Under the pieces are notes generated by a model. That model was not told the origin of the DNA. It saw only the letters and a list, made by a program, of their open reading frames with translations, and made no database searches. From an uncultured Oscillospiraceae bacterium (lineage in GTDB: Bacteria > Bacillota_A > Clostridia > Oscillospirales > Acutalibacteraceae), in NCBI GenBank assembly GCA_910589395.1, contig CAJUTL010000006.1, forward strand, positions 1-64,000: a stretch of DNA of 64,000 bases, in the 5' to 3' direction. Shown here piece after piece: positions 33,895 through 41,860 of this stretch (position 1 is its first letter; each line of letters starts with the position of its first letter). Both the position numbers and the translations under genes were made by a program.

Positions 33895-34449
33895 ATGACA
33901 GGACTGAAACGGGGAACGGTGCACCTGAGCGCCCATGACCCTGCATGGGCGGACCAGGCCCGAGAGACCATTCGCATTCTGTGGGAGGTTTTTGGGGACC
34001 TGGCCAAGGACATTCAACACATTGGCAGCACGGCGATTCCGGGAATCGAGGCGAAGCCCATCATAGACATTGCCGTGGGCGTTGGCAGCTTTGAAGGGCT
34101 GCCGCTGAAAGCGCTGGAGGCGGCGGGTTTTCAGGAGCGGCACAACCGTTTTTCCAGCAACCTTCTCTATGTGCTGGAGACGGAGGACCGGGTGCGCACC
34201 CACCAGGTGCATATTCTCCTCTTTGACAGTCTGCAATGGCACAACTACGTGGATTTCCGGGATTACATGAACGTGTTTCCTGAAAAAGCCGCGGAATATG
34301 AAGCCCTGAAGCGGAGGCTGGTTTCAGAATGCGGCAATGTACAGATGGCTTATACAGACGGCAAGCACGATTATATGGAAAAAACGCTGGCGGAAGCTCG
34401 AGCATATGCCTCTCAAAAGAGCAAACAAAACTATGTGATTCACCCTTGA
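33895..34449 (+). CDS. GrpB/UPF0157 family nucleotidyltransferase-like protein
   Basis: A 184-residue protein of the GrpB family in the minimal-nucleotidyltransferase fold. The key segment IQHIGSTAIPGIEAKPIIDIAVGV (about residues 41-64) contains the G-S and D-x-D-like residues, and the C-terminal part has HILLFDSLQWHNYVDFRDYM typical of these proteins. Substrates are unknown; relatives sometimes occur fused to dephospho-CoA kinase. AAGGAGGG lies before the ATG. It shares the promoter at 33827 with dapL, 13 bases downstream. Confidence 0.8.
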   Translation: MTGLKRGTVHLSAHDPAWADQARETIRILWEVFGDLAKDIQHIGSTAIPGIEAKPIIDIAVGVGSFEGLPLKALEAAGFQERHNRFSSNLLYVLETEDRVRTHQVHILLFDSLQWHNYVDFRDYMNVFPEKAAEYEALKRRLVSECGNVQMAYTDGKHDYMEKTLAEARAYASQKSKQNYVIHP

Positions 34450-34462
34450 AAGGAAGATATCT

Positions 34463-35647
34463 ATGAAGCTAAACGGTAATTTTCAGAATTTGGGGCAAAG
34501 TTATCTCTTTGTCACCATTGCGAAAAAGGTGGCGGCCTATACAGAGGCCCACCCCGATCACAAGATCATTCGCATGGGCATCGGCGATGTGACCCTGCCC
34601 CTGGCTCCCGTGGTAGTGGAGGCTATGCACAAGGCCTCAGAGGAAATGGGAAAGAAGGAAACCTTCCGGGGCTATTCTCCGGACAGCAACGGCTATCCGT
34701 TTTTGCGGGAGGCCATTGCCGGGTACTACAAAAGCTTCGGCGTAGAGCTGAACGCCTCCGAGGTATTTGTAGGGGACGGTGCGAAAAGCGATGTGGGCAA
34801 TATTGTGGATCTTTTCGATGTGGATAATACCGTGCTGGTCCCCGACCCGGTCTACCCGGTCTATGTGGATACCAACACCATTTCCGGGCGCAGGATCGTC
34901 TATCTGGACGGCACGGAGGAGAACGGCTTTTTGCCCATGCCGAAGGAGGATCACCCCCCTGTGGACCTTATCTATCTCTGCTCCCCCAACAATCCCACCG
35001 GGGCGGTATACACCAGGGAACAGCTGAAGGTGTGGGTGGACTATGCCTTAAAGTGTAAAGCTATTATCCTTTACGATGCTGCCTATGAAAGCTTTGTCAC
35101 AGAGCCGGGCCTGCCCCGCAGCATTTTTGAGATCCCCGGCGCGGAGCGATGCGCTATCGAATTCTGTTCCCTTTCCAAAACAGCCGGTTTTACCGGAATG
35201 CGCTGCGGCTATACCGTGATCCGCAAGGAGCTTGTGGTGGACGGCGTACAGGTTTCAAAGCTTTGGGAGCGCAGGCAGGGCTGTAAATTCAACGGCGTAA
35301 GCTATATCACCCAGCGGGCGGCGGAGGCCGTGTTTACCCCGGAGGGTCAAAAGCAGATCACGGAAAGCCTGGAATATTACCGGAATAACGCCAAGGTCAT
35401 GGCCCAGGCGCTGGAAGCCATGGGGATCAAATTCACCGGCGGGAAAAACTCCCCCTATCTGTGGTTCAAATGCCCGGAGGGCATGGGCAGCTGGGACTAT
35501 TTCGACCATCTCTTAAACGACCTGGAGATCGTAGGCACCCCCGGCGAAGGCTTCGGCAAAAACGGCGAAGGCTGGTTCCGCCTTACCGCCTTTGGCGACG
35601 CGGAAAAAACCAAGGAAGCCATGGAAAGAATGCGGAAGGGTAATTAG
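34463..35647 (+). CDS. dapL: LL-diaminopimelate aminotransferase
   Basis: A 394-residue class I PLP aminotransferase. It opens MKLNGNFQNLGQSYLFVTIAKKVAAY and has IIRMGIGDVTLPL, the cofactor-binding DPVYPVYVDTN and SPNNPTGAVYT, and the Schiff-base lysine in FCSLSKTAGFTGMRCGY. DapL converts tetrahydrodipicolinate directly to LL-diaminopimelate with glutamate, bypassing succinylated or acetylated intermediates. DapF then makes the meso form, so the two dapF copies upstream complete the route. AAAGGAAGAT precedes the ATG. It is cotranscribed with the GrpB-family gene. Confidence 0.93.
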   Translation: MKLNGNFQNLGQSYLFVTIAKKVAAYTEAHPDHKIIRMGIGDVTLPLAPVVVEAMHKASEEMGKKETFRGYSPDSNGYPFLREAIAGYYKSFGVELNASEVFVGDGAKSDVGNIVDLFDVDNTVLVPDPVYPVYVDTNTISGRRIVYLDGTEENGFLPMPKEDHPPVDLIYLCSPNNPTGAVYTREQLKVWVDYALKCKAIILYDAAYESFVTEPGLPRSIFEIPGAERCAIEFCSLSKTAGFTGMRCGYTVIRKELVVDGVQVSKLWERRQGCKFNGVSYITQRAAEAVFTPEGQKQITESLEYYRNNAKVMAQALEAMGIKFTGGKNSPYLWFKCPEGMGSWDYFDHLLNDLEIVGTPGEGFGKNGEGWFRLTAFGDAEKTKEAMERMRKGN

Positions 35648-35789
35648 TTGTTAGTTGTGAGTAGTTAGTTGTTAGAAAGGGCGGCGAGCCGCCGCAGCAC
35701 TCGTGAAGCTAGCCGGTGTGTAAAGGCAGTTCCCAGCCCGAACATAAGTAATTGGAATTTGGCGTGCTAACGAACCGCAATAACTCTTG

Positions 35790-36142
35790 CCTCCCCTTGC
35801 TTGCAAGGGGAGGGGGACCACCGTCAGGTGGTGGAGAGGTTCCAGCTCGCTGGAAATCCGTATAAAACCAGTACTTTTCTGCGAACCCCTCAGTCAGCCT
35901 ATCGGCTGACAGCTTTCTCCGCTTCGCTCCGGTTGCTGTGCCCCACCGGCACACAGCAACCGAGCCGGCAGGCGAGACCGCTGGTGCGAACCGTTCTCAG
36001 CTGTCGCTTCGGGTGCAAAGCGCAGAAAGCCATGGCTTTCTTGGCGCATTGTTCTGCACCGACCGAACCGACAGGTGAGACCGTTGCTGGGCGTGCCCCA
36101 CCGGGGCACAGCAACCGAGCCGACAGGCGAGAAAGCCAAGAG
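35790..36142. repeat. Family B palindromic block, copy 3
   Basis: Hairpins CCACCGTCAGGTGG and TCAGCCTATCGGCTGA, then two copies of a GGGGCACAGCAACCGAGC module. The left half is inverted relative to the blocks at 48402 and 57904. Confidence 0.7.
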
Positions 36143-36164
36143 GTGTGTGCTTAAATGCCCTTAG

Positions 36165-36307
36165 CCTCCCCTTGCTTGCAAGGGGAGGGGGACCGCCGAT
36201 AGGCGGTGGAAGGGATAGTCACACGCAGAAAGTGAGATAAAGCTGCTAGTTTCAATCCCCTCAGTCACGGCGAAGCCGTGACAGCTCCCCTTGCCGCAAG
36301 GGGAGCC
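36165..36307. repeat. Family B palindromic block, copy 4
   Basis: The cleanest copy: CCTCCCCTTGCTTGCAAGG, CCGCCGATAGGCGG, core ATAGTCACACGCAGAAAGTG, TCACGGCGAAGCCGTGA, CTCCCCTTGCCGCAAGGGG. Confidence 0.75.
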
Positions 36308-36355
36308 TTAGGGCATTGCACCACCATTTTACTTTACAGCCGGAAGGAAACGCAT

Positions 36356-37045
36356 ATGCTGGAACAATTAAAGGAACAGGTCTATAAAGCCAATTTGCTG
36401 CTGCCGAGTTATCAGCTTGTCACCTTTACCTGGGGGAATGTAAGCGGGTATGATCGGGAAAGCGGTTTAATGGCCATCAAGCCCAGCGGGGTGGAGTATG
36501 AAAGGCTTACCCCGGAGGATATGGTGCTGGTAGACGTAAAAACTGGAAAAAAGGTGGAGGGAAGGTGGAACCCCTCTTCCGATACCGCCACCCACTGCGA
36601 GCTGTACCGCAGCTTTGAGGGGATCGGCGGTATCGTGCACACCCACAGCCGGTGGGCCACCACCTTCAGCCAGGCGGGCCGGAGCGTGCCGCCTCTGGGT
36701 ACCACTCACGGAGACTATTTTTACGGAGAGATCCCCTGTACCCGGAAGATGACGCCGGAGGAGATCGCCGGAGAATACGAGCTGGAAACCGGACGGGTCA
36801 TTGTGGAGACCTTCCGGGGCAAAAACCCGCTGGAGATCCCGGCGGCGCTGGTGCACAGCCATGGTCCCTTTGCCTGGGGCACAGACGCGGAAAACGCCGT
36901 TCACAACGCCGTGGTGCTGGAGGAGCTTTGCTTTATGGCCTGGCACGCTATGCTGCTGGAGCCGGGTCTTCCTCCCATGCAGCAGGAGCTTCTGGACAGG
37001 CACTATCTGCGCAAGCACGGGGAAAACGCTTACTATGGGCAGTAA
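36356..37045 (+). CDS. araD: L-ribulose-5-phosphate 4-epimerase
   Basis: A 229-residue class II aldolase-fold enzyme that converts L-ribulose 5-phosphate to D-xylulose 5-phosphate. Seen are YQLVTFTWGNVSGYD (phosphate-binding Gly-Asn), KPSGVEYERLTPEDMV, the zinc ligands in GGIVHTHSRWAT and HSHGPFAWG, and PLGTTHGDYFYG. Length matches AraD/UlaF. No arabinose genes are adjacent. AAGGAAACGCAT leads into the ATG, and the upstream 700 bases are repeats, so the promoter is not obvious. Confidence 0.9.
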   Translation: MLEQLKEQVYKANLLLPSYQLVTFTWGNVSGYDRESGLMAIKPSGVEYERLTPEDMVLVDVKTGKKVEGRWNPSSDTATHCELYRSFEGIGGIVHTHSRWATTFSQAGRSVPPLGTTHGDYFYGEIPCTRKMTPEEIAGEYELETGRVIVETFRGKNPLEIPAALVHSHGPFAWGTDAENAVHNAVVLEELCFMAWHAMLLEPGLPPMQQELLDRHYLRKHGENAYYGQ

Positions 37046-37082
37046 AAGCCCGGTGTGCTGTATCAGCAAACATTACTTATCA

Positions 37083-37117
37083 GGGCAACACCGCATAATC
37101 TTTGTGCGGTGCTGCCT
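37083..37117. repeat. Minimal derivative of the 62090 element (terminal repeats only)
   Basis: GGGCAACACCGCA and TGCGGTGCTGCC arms around a short loop. The arms match the terminal inverted repeats of the 216-bp element at 62090-62305, with nothing left between them. It may also terminate araD. Confidence 0.6.
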
Positions 37118-37139
37118 TAGGAAAAACGAGGTTGTTACA

Positions 37140-38273
37140 ATGCAAAGCGATAAAAAAAGAAATTGGCTGGCCCTTTTTCTGGCCGCCGCCGTGCTGGGCG
37201 CGGCTTTTACAGGCTGCTCCAAAAAGGAGGAAAAGCCGTCCTCAGCTGTTTCTTCTCAAACGGGAAGCAGCGGCGCCGCTTCTTCCCAAACAAATATCAG
37301 TGACAGCTCCTACAGCGCCGGGCTTACGGCGGAGGGCTATTTTGAGGGCGTAACCGCTCTCAGCTACGTGACCCTGCCGGATTATAAAACCATGGCGGTT
37401 CCGGAAGAGATCTCCACGGTGGCCCCGGTAGATGTGGAAAGCCAGCTGAACGGCATGCTGGAAAAATACGGCACGATAGAGCAGATCACAGACCGGGCGG
37501 TAGAAAGCAACGATACCGTGAATATCGACTATGTGGGCACTATTGACGGCGTGGAATTCCAGGGCGGTAACACCATGGGAAACGGCGCCACCGTCACCAT
37601 CGGCGTGACGAATTATATCGATGATTTTCTGGAGCAGCTGGTGGGCCATATGCCCGGCGAAACCTTTGATGTAAATGTGACCTTCCCGGAGGATTACGGC
37701 GAGGAGAACGTGAACGGCAAAGACGCGGTGTTCTCCACCACCATCAATTATATCCAGGTCACAAAAACGCCGGAACTTACCGATGCTTTTGTGGCGGAGA
37801 ACTGGAAGGAAAGCGACGGCTGGTCCACTGTGGCGGAAGCGAAGCAGGGCGTGGAAGAGGATTTGCGTGTGGAGGCGGTTTCCGAGTATCTCTGGCAGGA
37901 GATCCAGGCCCAGGCGAAGATCAGTGAGGTTCCGGCGGCCATTCAGAATTTTTACACGGAATATATGAAATCGTACTATGCGGAACAGGCCGCGCAGTAC
38001 GGCGTGGATCTGGACACGCTTTTAAGCCAGTATCTTCAGGTGGAAAGCATGGACGAGCTGCTGGAAAAGAACCAAAGCCAGCTGGAAGCTAACGCCAGGG
38101 GAAGCCTGGTTCTTCAGGCCTTGTCCGAGGATATGGACGTAAGGCCCACAGATGCGGATCTGACGGAATATTTTGGGGAAAGCGGCTATGCGGAGATCGA
38201 GGCGCATTTCGGCAAGCCCTATCTTTGCCTGATCGTCAGAGAAGCGCTTACCAAGGAAATTCTGGGAAAATGA
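37140..38273 (+). CDS. Lipoprotein with trigger-factor-like FKBP and C-terminal chaperone domains
   Basis: A 377-residue protein. A lipoprotein signal peptide ends AAFTGC with the cysteine near residue 26, followed by a Ser/Gly/Ala linker to about residue 60. Then a trigger-factor-type FKBP domain follows (DRAVESNDTVNIDYVGTIDGVEF, FLEQLVGHMPGETFDVNVTFPEDYG) and a helical C-terminal arm (about 215-377) like the SurA/trigger factor cradle. Ordinary trigger factor binds the ribosome; here the ribosome-binding N-domain is replaced by a membrane anchor, so the protein should fold or isomerise proteins outside the cell. The ATG at 37140 follows GAGGTTGTTACA; a longer in-frame reading overlaps araD and is rejected. 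Confidence 0.8.
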   Translation: MQSDKKRNWLALFLAAAVLGAAFTGCSKKEEKPSSAVSSQTGSSGAASSQTNISDSSYSAGLTAEGYFEGVTALSYVTLPDYKTMAVPEEISTVAPVDVESQLNGMLEKYGTIEQITDRAVESNDTVNIDYVGTIDGVEFQGGNTMGNGATVTIGVTNYIDDFLEQLVGHMPGETFDVNVTFPEDYGEENVNGKDAVFSTTINYIQVTKTPELTDAFVAENWKESDGWSTVAEAKQGVEEDLRVEAVSEYLWQEIQAQAKISEVPAAIQNFYTEYMKSYYAEQAAQYGVDLDTLLSQYLQVESMDELLEKNQSQLEANARGSLVLQALSEDMDVRPTDADLTEYFGESGYAEIEAHFGKPYLCLIVREALTKEILGK

Positions 38274-38309
38274 TCGGCCCTGTGCCGTTTCGGAAAGGAG
38301 GTGGTACAA

Positions 38310-38390
38310 ATGGTTCTGGAAAAACAGGGTAGATTCTATTTCAGAGTCGGTTCCGATGTGCTCCGTACAAACCTGATGGATGCGGATTAA
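38310..38390 (+). CDS. Leader peptide upstream of the ABC-F gene
   Basis: A 26-codon frame (MVLEKQGRFYFRVGSDVLRT, then six more residues) with an excellent ribosome site, GGAAAGGAGGTGG, eight to nine bases before its ATG. It ends 111 bases before the ABC-F start. The surrounding RNA can form the stem 38360-38370 / 38408-38418 or, alternatively, 38369-38386 / 38442-38459. Such leaders let ribosome-stalling antibiotics switch on resistance genes. The reading as a regulatory peptide is inference from position, ribosome site and structure. Confidence 0.65.
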   Translation: MVLEKQGRFYFRVGSDVLRTNLMDAD

Positions 38391-38488
38391 ATTTGCAGGC
38401 TGATCCATTGTACGGAGCGATTTTCGGATCGCCTACTCCTATTCCGCATGGTCAGGTTTATGAAAACAGGTTATTTTTCATAAACGAA
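38360..38488 (+). promoter_or_regulatory. Attenuator-like RNA leader of the ABC-F gene
   Basis: Stem 1: GCTCCGTACAA (38360-38370) / TTGTACGGAGC (38408-38418). Stem 2: AAACCTGATGGATGCGGA (38369-38386) / TCCGCATGGTCAGGTTT (38442-38458). They share bases and exclude each other. A last hairpin, TTTATGAAAA / TTTTCATAAA, ends just before the AAAGGAG site of the ABC-F gene. Confidence 0.6.
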
Positions 38489-38501
38489 AGGAGCAAAGAC
38501 C

Positions 38502-40130
38502 ATGATAGAAATAGGAATGAATCGAATCGTTAAAAATTTCGGATTTAAGAAAATACTGAACGGAGCCTGTCTGGAGGTGCTGACCGGGGAGCGGGCCGCT
38601 ATTGTAGGGCGCAACGGCACGGGGAAATCCACGATCCTGAAGCTGATTTCCGGCGAGGAGGTTCCCGATTCCGGCGAGGTCAGTATCCGCCGGGGCGCCC
38701 GAGTGGGCTTTTTAGAGCAGATCCCCCGGCTTCGGGAGCCCGGAAAAACCGTGGGGGAGGTATTGCTGGAGCCTTTTTCTGAGGCACTGGAAATGGAAAA
38801 AGAGCTTCGGGCGCTGGAAGCCCGCATGGCCTCTCCCGCTGAGGAGTACGAGGCTCTTTTGGAGCGGTACGCCAAGGTGCAGGAGCGGTATACCGCCCTG
38901 GGCGGCTATGAGATCGAGGAACGCACCGCGAAGATCATTCAGGGCTTTCGTTTGCAGGAATTGCTCGGCCGGGAGTACAATGTGCTCAGCGGCGGGCAGA
39001 AAACGGTGGTAAATCTGGCGGCCGCCGTGCTGCCGGAGCCCGATATCCTGCTGCTGGACGAGCCCACCAATCACCTGGACGTGAAAACGCTGGAATGGTT
39101 CGAGGGCTTTCTCGCGAAATACCGGGGCACGGTGCTCATGGTTTCTCACGACCGCTGGTTTCTGGACCGGGTGGCTACCCGCACCTTTATTTTGGAAGCG
39201 GGACAGTGCACGAGCTTTGCCGGAAACTATTCCTTCAGCGTGAAGGAGCAGGAGCGGCTGATGCTGCTGGAATTTGAGCAGTATAAGAACCAGCAGAAAA
39301 AGATAGAGGCCATGAAAGCGGCTATCAAGCGTTTTCATGAGTGGGGCGTTCGAAGCGATAACCCAAAATTCTTCCGCAAACAGCATGAGCTGGAAAAGCG
39401 GCTGGAAAAAATGGAGGTGCTGGAGCGTCCCCAGCTTACGAAGCCCAAGGTGCCCATCAGCTTCGGCGGAGAGCGCACCGGCTCAGAGGTGCTGCGGCTG
39501 GAGGATCTTTCTCTGAGCTTCGGGCAGGACACGGTTCTGCTGGAGCACGCCTCTCTGCTGCTGCGGGAAAAGGAAAAGGTATGTCTCATGGGAGATAACG
39601 GCACGGGAAAAACCTCCTTGATCCGCGCCGTGCTGGGGGAGCTTTCCGGCTTTTCCGGAGAGATTTTTCTGAACCCCAGCGTGCAGCTGGGCTATATCCC
39701 CCAGGAGATCCGTTTTCCGGTGGAAACAGATACCGTGCTGGAGGCCTTTCGCCGGGAATGCGTTTCCGGAGAGGGCCAGGCCAGAAGCCTTCTGGCAAGG
39801 TATTTCTTTGTGGGGGAAAACGTGTTCAAACGGGTGACCGCCCTTTCCGGCGGGGAAAAGGTGCTTTTGAAGCTGGCGATCCTTTTGCAGCGGCAGGTGA
39901 ACCTTCTCATTCTGGACGAACCCACCAACCACATTGATATCGAAACCAGAGAAATGCTGGAGGAAGCTCTGCTGGATTACACCGGCACCCTGCTGTTTAT
40001 CTCCCACGACAGATATTTTGTGGAGAAAACCGCTTCCCGGGTCGTCGCGCTGCAAAACCGGCGGTTGGAAAGCTTTCCCGGCGGCTACGAGGCCTACCGC
40101 GCCTCCCGGCAGTCTAAAGAGCTCACGTAA
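38502..40130 (+). CDS. ABC-F ribosome-protection protein (antibiotic resistance type)
   Basis: A 542-residue soluble protein with two ABC ATPase domains and no membrane helices. First domain: Walker A GRNGTGKST (36-44), signature LSGGQ, Walker B LLLDEPTNHLD. Second: GDNGTGKTS, LSGGEK and LILDEPTNHID, with SHDRYFVEK. Between them a charged helical linker (KEQERLMLLEFEQYKNQQKKIEAMKAAIKR) corresponds to the antibiotic-resistance domain that reaches into the ribosome to eject lincosamides, streptogramins A or pleuromutilins. It could instead be a housekeeping ABC-F factor, but the leader peptide upstream favours drug-induced resistance. The spectrum cannot be read from sequence. Confidence 0.85.
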   Translation: MIEIGMNRIVKNFGFKKILNGACLEVLTGERAAIVGRNGTGKSTILKLISGEEVPDSGEVSIRRGARVGFLEQIPRLREPGKTVGEVLLEPFSEALEMEKELRALEARMASPAEEYEALLERYAKVQERYTALGGYEIEERTAKIIQGFRLQELLGREYNVLSGGQKTVVNLAAAVLPEPDILLLDEPTNHLDVKTLEWFEGFLAKYRGTVLMVSHDRWFLDRVATRTFILEAGQCTSFAGNYSFSVKEQERLMLLEFEQYKNQQKKIEAMKAAIKRFHEWGVRSDNPKFFRKQHELEKRLEKMEVLERPQLTKPKVPISFGGERTGSEVLRLEDLSLSFGQDTVLLEHASLLLREKEKVCLMGDNGTGKTSLIRAVLGELSGFSGEIFLNPSVQLGYIPQEIRFPVETDTVLEAFRRECVSGEGQARSLLARYFFVGENVFKRVTALSGGEKVLLKLAILLQRQVNLLILDEPTNHIDIETREMLEEALLDYTGTLLFISHDRYFVEKTASRVVALQNRRLESFPGGYEAYRASRQSKELT

Positions 40131-40145
40131 AAGAAAACAATATTT

Positions 40146-40196
40146 CGCCCGGCAAAGCCAAATTCTCTTGTGCTTTGCCGGGCGCTCTGCTATACT
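40146..40196 (+). promoter_or_regulatory. Hairpin (ABC-F terminator) overlapping the GH20 promoter
   Basis: Perfect 13-bp stem CGCCCGGCAAAGC (40146-40158) / GCTTTGCCGGGCG (40172-40184). The promoter TTGTGC (40168-40173) - 17 - TATACT (40191-40196) has its -35 in the loop and start of the stem, with an extended TGC before the -10. Confidence 0.6.
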
Positions 40197-40252
40197 GAAG
40201 AAAATACAGCGTTACAGTCTTTTGGGGGCTGTCATGCAAAGGAGTTTATGGT

Positions 40253-41860
40253 ATGAATCTCATTCCAAAATGCAACGGGCCTGTTTCTGTCACGAAGGAT
40301 TTCTGTAAGGTAGCGCTGCCGCTGGCTTACAGCGGGGAATGCGCCTGTGCGGGGCTCTTTCCTCTGAAGGCGGAGGAGCCCGCCCTGCTGCGCTTTGAGA
40401 AGGAAACTTCCCTTCCCGCCGAGGGCTATGCTCTCCGCGTGGAGCCGGAAGAGATCGTGCTTTCCCACGCCGATGAGCACGGCGCTTTTTACGGCCTGCA
40501 AACCCTGTTCCAGCTTTTAGAGGAGGGGGAGAACACCCTGCCCTGCGGTACGTATCAGGACGCGCCCCGCTATGGCTACCGGGGCTTTATGCTGGACGTG
40601 TGCCGCCATTTCTTCCCGGTGGAGGAGCTGAAAAAGGTGTTGGACCAAATGGCCCGGCTGAAGCTCAATACCTTCCATTGGCATTTGAGCGAGGACCAGG
40701 GCTTCCGCTTTGAAAGCAAAAAGTTCCCGAAGCTCAATGAGGTGGGCTCCTGGAGAATGGAAAACGGCAAACAGTACGGCGGTTATTATACCCAGGAGGA
40801 GATCCGGGAGATCGTCAGCTATGCCGGCGAACGCCAGATCCAGGTGATCCCGGAGATCGATCTGCCCGGCCACACCACGGCCATCATTGCGGCGTATCCC
40901 GAATTGAGCTGCTCCGGGGAGCCTGCCGAGGTGGTATGTACCGCCGGGATCTTCCCCCAGATCCTCTGCGGGGGAAACGAAAAGGTCTATGAATTTCTCT
41001 ATGAGCTGTTGGACGAGGTGTGCGCCTTGTTCCCCGCCCCGTATTTCCATATTGGCGGCGACGAGGCCCCCAAGAGCGAATGGGAAAAGTGCCCCCGCTG
41101 CCAGGCGGAAATGAAACAGCACGGCCTGCAAAACGAAGAAGAGCTTCAGGCGCTGTTTACCGTAAGACTGGCGGATCATCTTGCCAAAAGGGGCAAGGCC
41201 GTGATCGGCTGGAATGAAATTTTGAATTCCGGCACCATGCGTTCCGACGCTATTGCTCAGTTCTGGACGCCCCAGGGTGCGGAGGCCTCCGCCAGGGAGG
41301 TGCCGAAAGGGAGGAAATTCATTTTCTCCAACGTGAGCTCCTTCTATTTTGATTACGATCCCGCCCTGGTGACCCTGCGCGCCACTTATGGCTATGAGCC
41401 CTCCATCGTTCCCGGGCAGGAGATCCCGGTGGCACAGGTGCTGGGGCTGGAGGCCCCCCTGTGGACGGAATACGTGGAAACGCCCCAGCGCCTGGAGGAA
41501 ATGATCTTCCCCCGCATGGCGGCCCTGGCGGAAAACGCCTGGACGAGGGAAAAGGACTTTGAGAATTTCAAGGCCCGCCTTCATGCCTGGGAGCCTTACT
41601 GGAAATCTCAGGGCATCAACGCCATGCCGCCGGAAGAGGCGGACTGCCACGGCGGAGACGGTGCCCGGCGTGTGGCCGACGCGGTGGAAGCCCAGCTGAA
41701 GCGCTGGGGAACAGATCTGTCCGGTGATACCGGCGCGCTTTTGGAAGGAAAAGATCCCAAAGAGCTGCTTCGCGGCTTTGTGATGGGAATGGTGTCCGAT
41801 ACCTACACCGCGGAGGAAAAGGAGAAGGTGGTAGAACTGTTGGCGGGGCGGCTGCAATGA
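40253..41860 (+). CDS. Beta-N-acetylhexosaminidase, GH20
   Basis: A 535-residue glycosidase. An N-terminal GH20b-like domain (to about 105) is followed by the catalytic barrel beginning RYGYRGFMLDVCRHFFPVEELKKVLDQMARLKLNTFHWHLSEDQGFR. The catalytic pair is Asp270-Glu271 in FHIGGDEAPK, as expected for substrate-assisted cleavage of terminal GlcNAc or GalNAc. There is no signal peptide, so it acts on imported small glycans. It overlaps the asparaginase gene by four bases (ATGA), which couples their translation. Confidence 0.9.
   Translation: MNLIPKCNGPVSVTKDFCKVALPLAYSGECACAGLFPLKAEEPALLRFEKETSLPAEGYALRVEPEEIVLSHADEHGAFYGLQTLFQLLEEGENTLPCGTYQDAPRYGYRGFMLDVCRHFFPVEELKKVLDQMARLKLNTFHWHLSEDQGFRFESKKFPKLNEVGSWRMENGKQYGGYYTQEEIREIVSYAGERQIQVIPEIDLPGHTTAIIAAYPELSCSGEPAEVVCTAGIFPQILCGGNEKVYEFLYELLDEVCALFPAPYFHIGGDEAPKSEWEKCPRCQAEMKQHGLQNEEELQALFTVRLADHLAKRGKAVIGWNEILNSGTMRSDAIAQFWTPQGAEASAREVPKGRKFIFSNVSSFYFDYDPALVTLRATYGYEPSIVPGQEIPVAQVLGLEAPLWTEYVETPQRLEEMIFPRMAALAENAWTREKDFENFKARLHAWEPYWKSQGINAMPPEEADCHGGDGARRVADAVEAQLKRWGTDLSGDTGALLEGKDPKELLRGFVMGMVSDTYTAEEKEKVVELLAGRLQ

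Larger units (their letters stand above)
35648..36355. repeat. Repeat array 3 (border module and two family B blocks)
   Basis: A TTAG-rich tag directly follows the dapL stop, then border module (35683-35760), spacer AATTGGAATTTGGCG, and family B blocks 35790-36142 and 36165-36307. No family A copy and no gene. The araD ribosome site AAGGAAA follows. Confidence 0.75.

Noticed and set aside
32758..34242. 494-codon minus-strand frame opposite pyrG and the GrpB gene
   Set aside because: It crosses two real genes and an intergenic promoter; no domain content.
36801..37139. N-terminal extension of the trigger-factor-like protein overlapping araD
   Set aside because: The upstream part is an out-of-frame reading of araD; the lipoprotein signal begins at ATG 37140.
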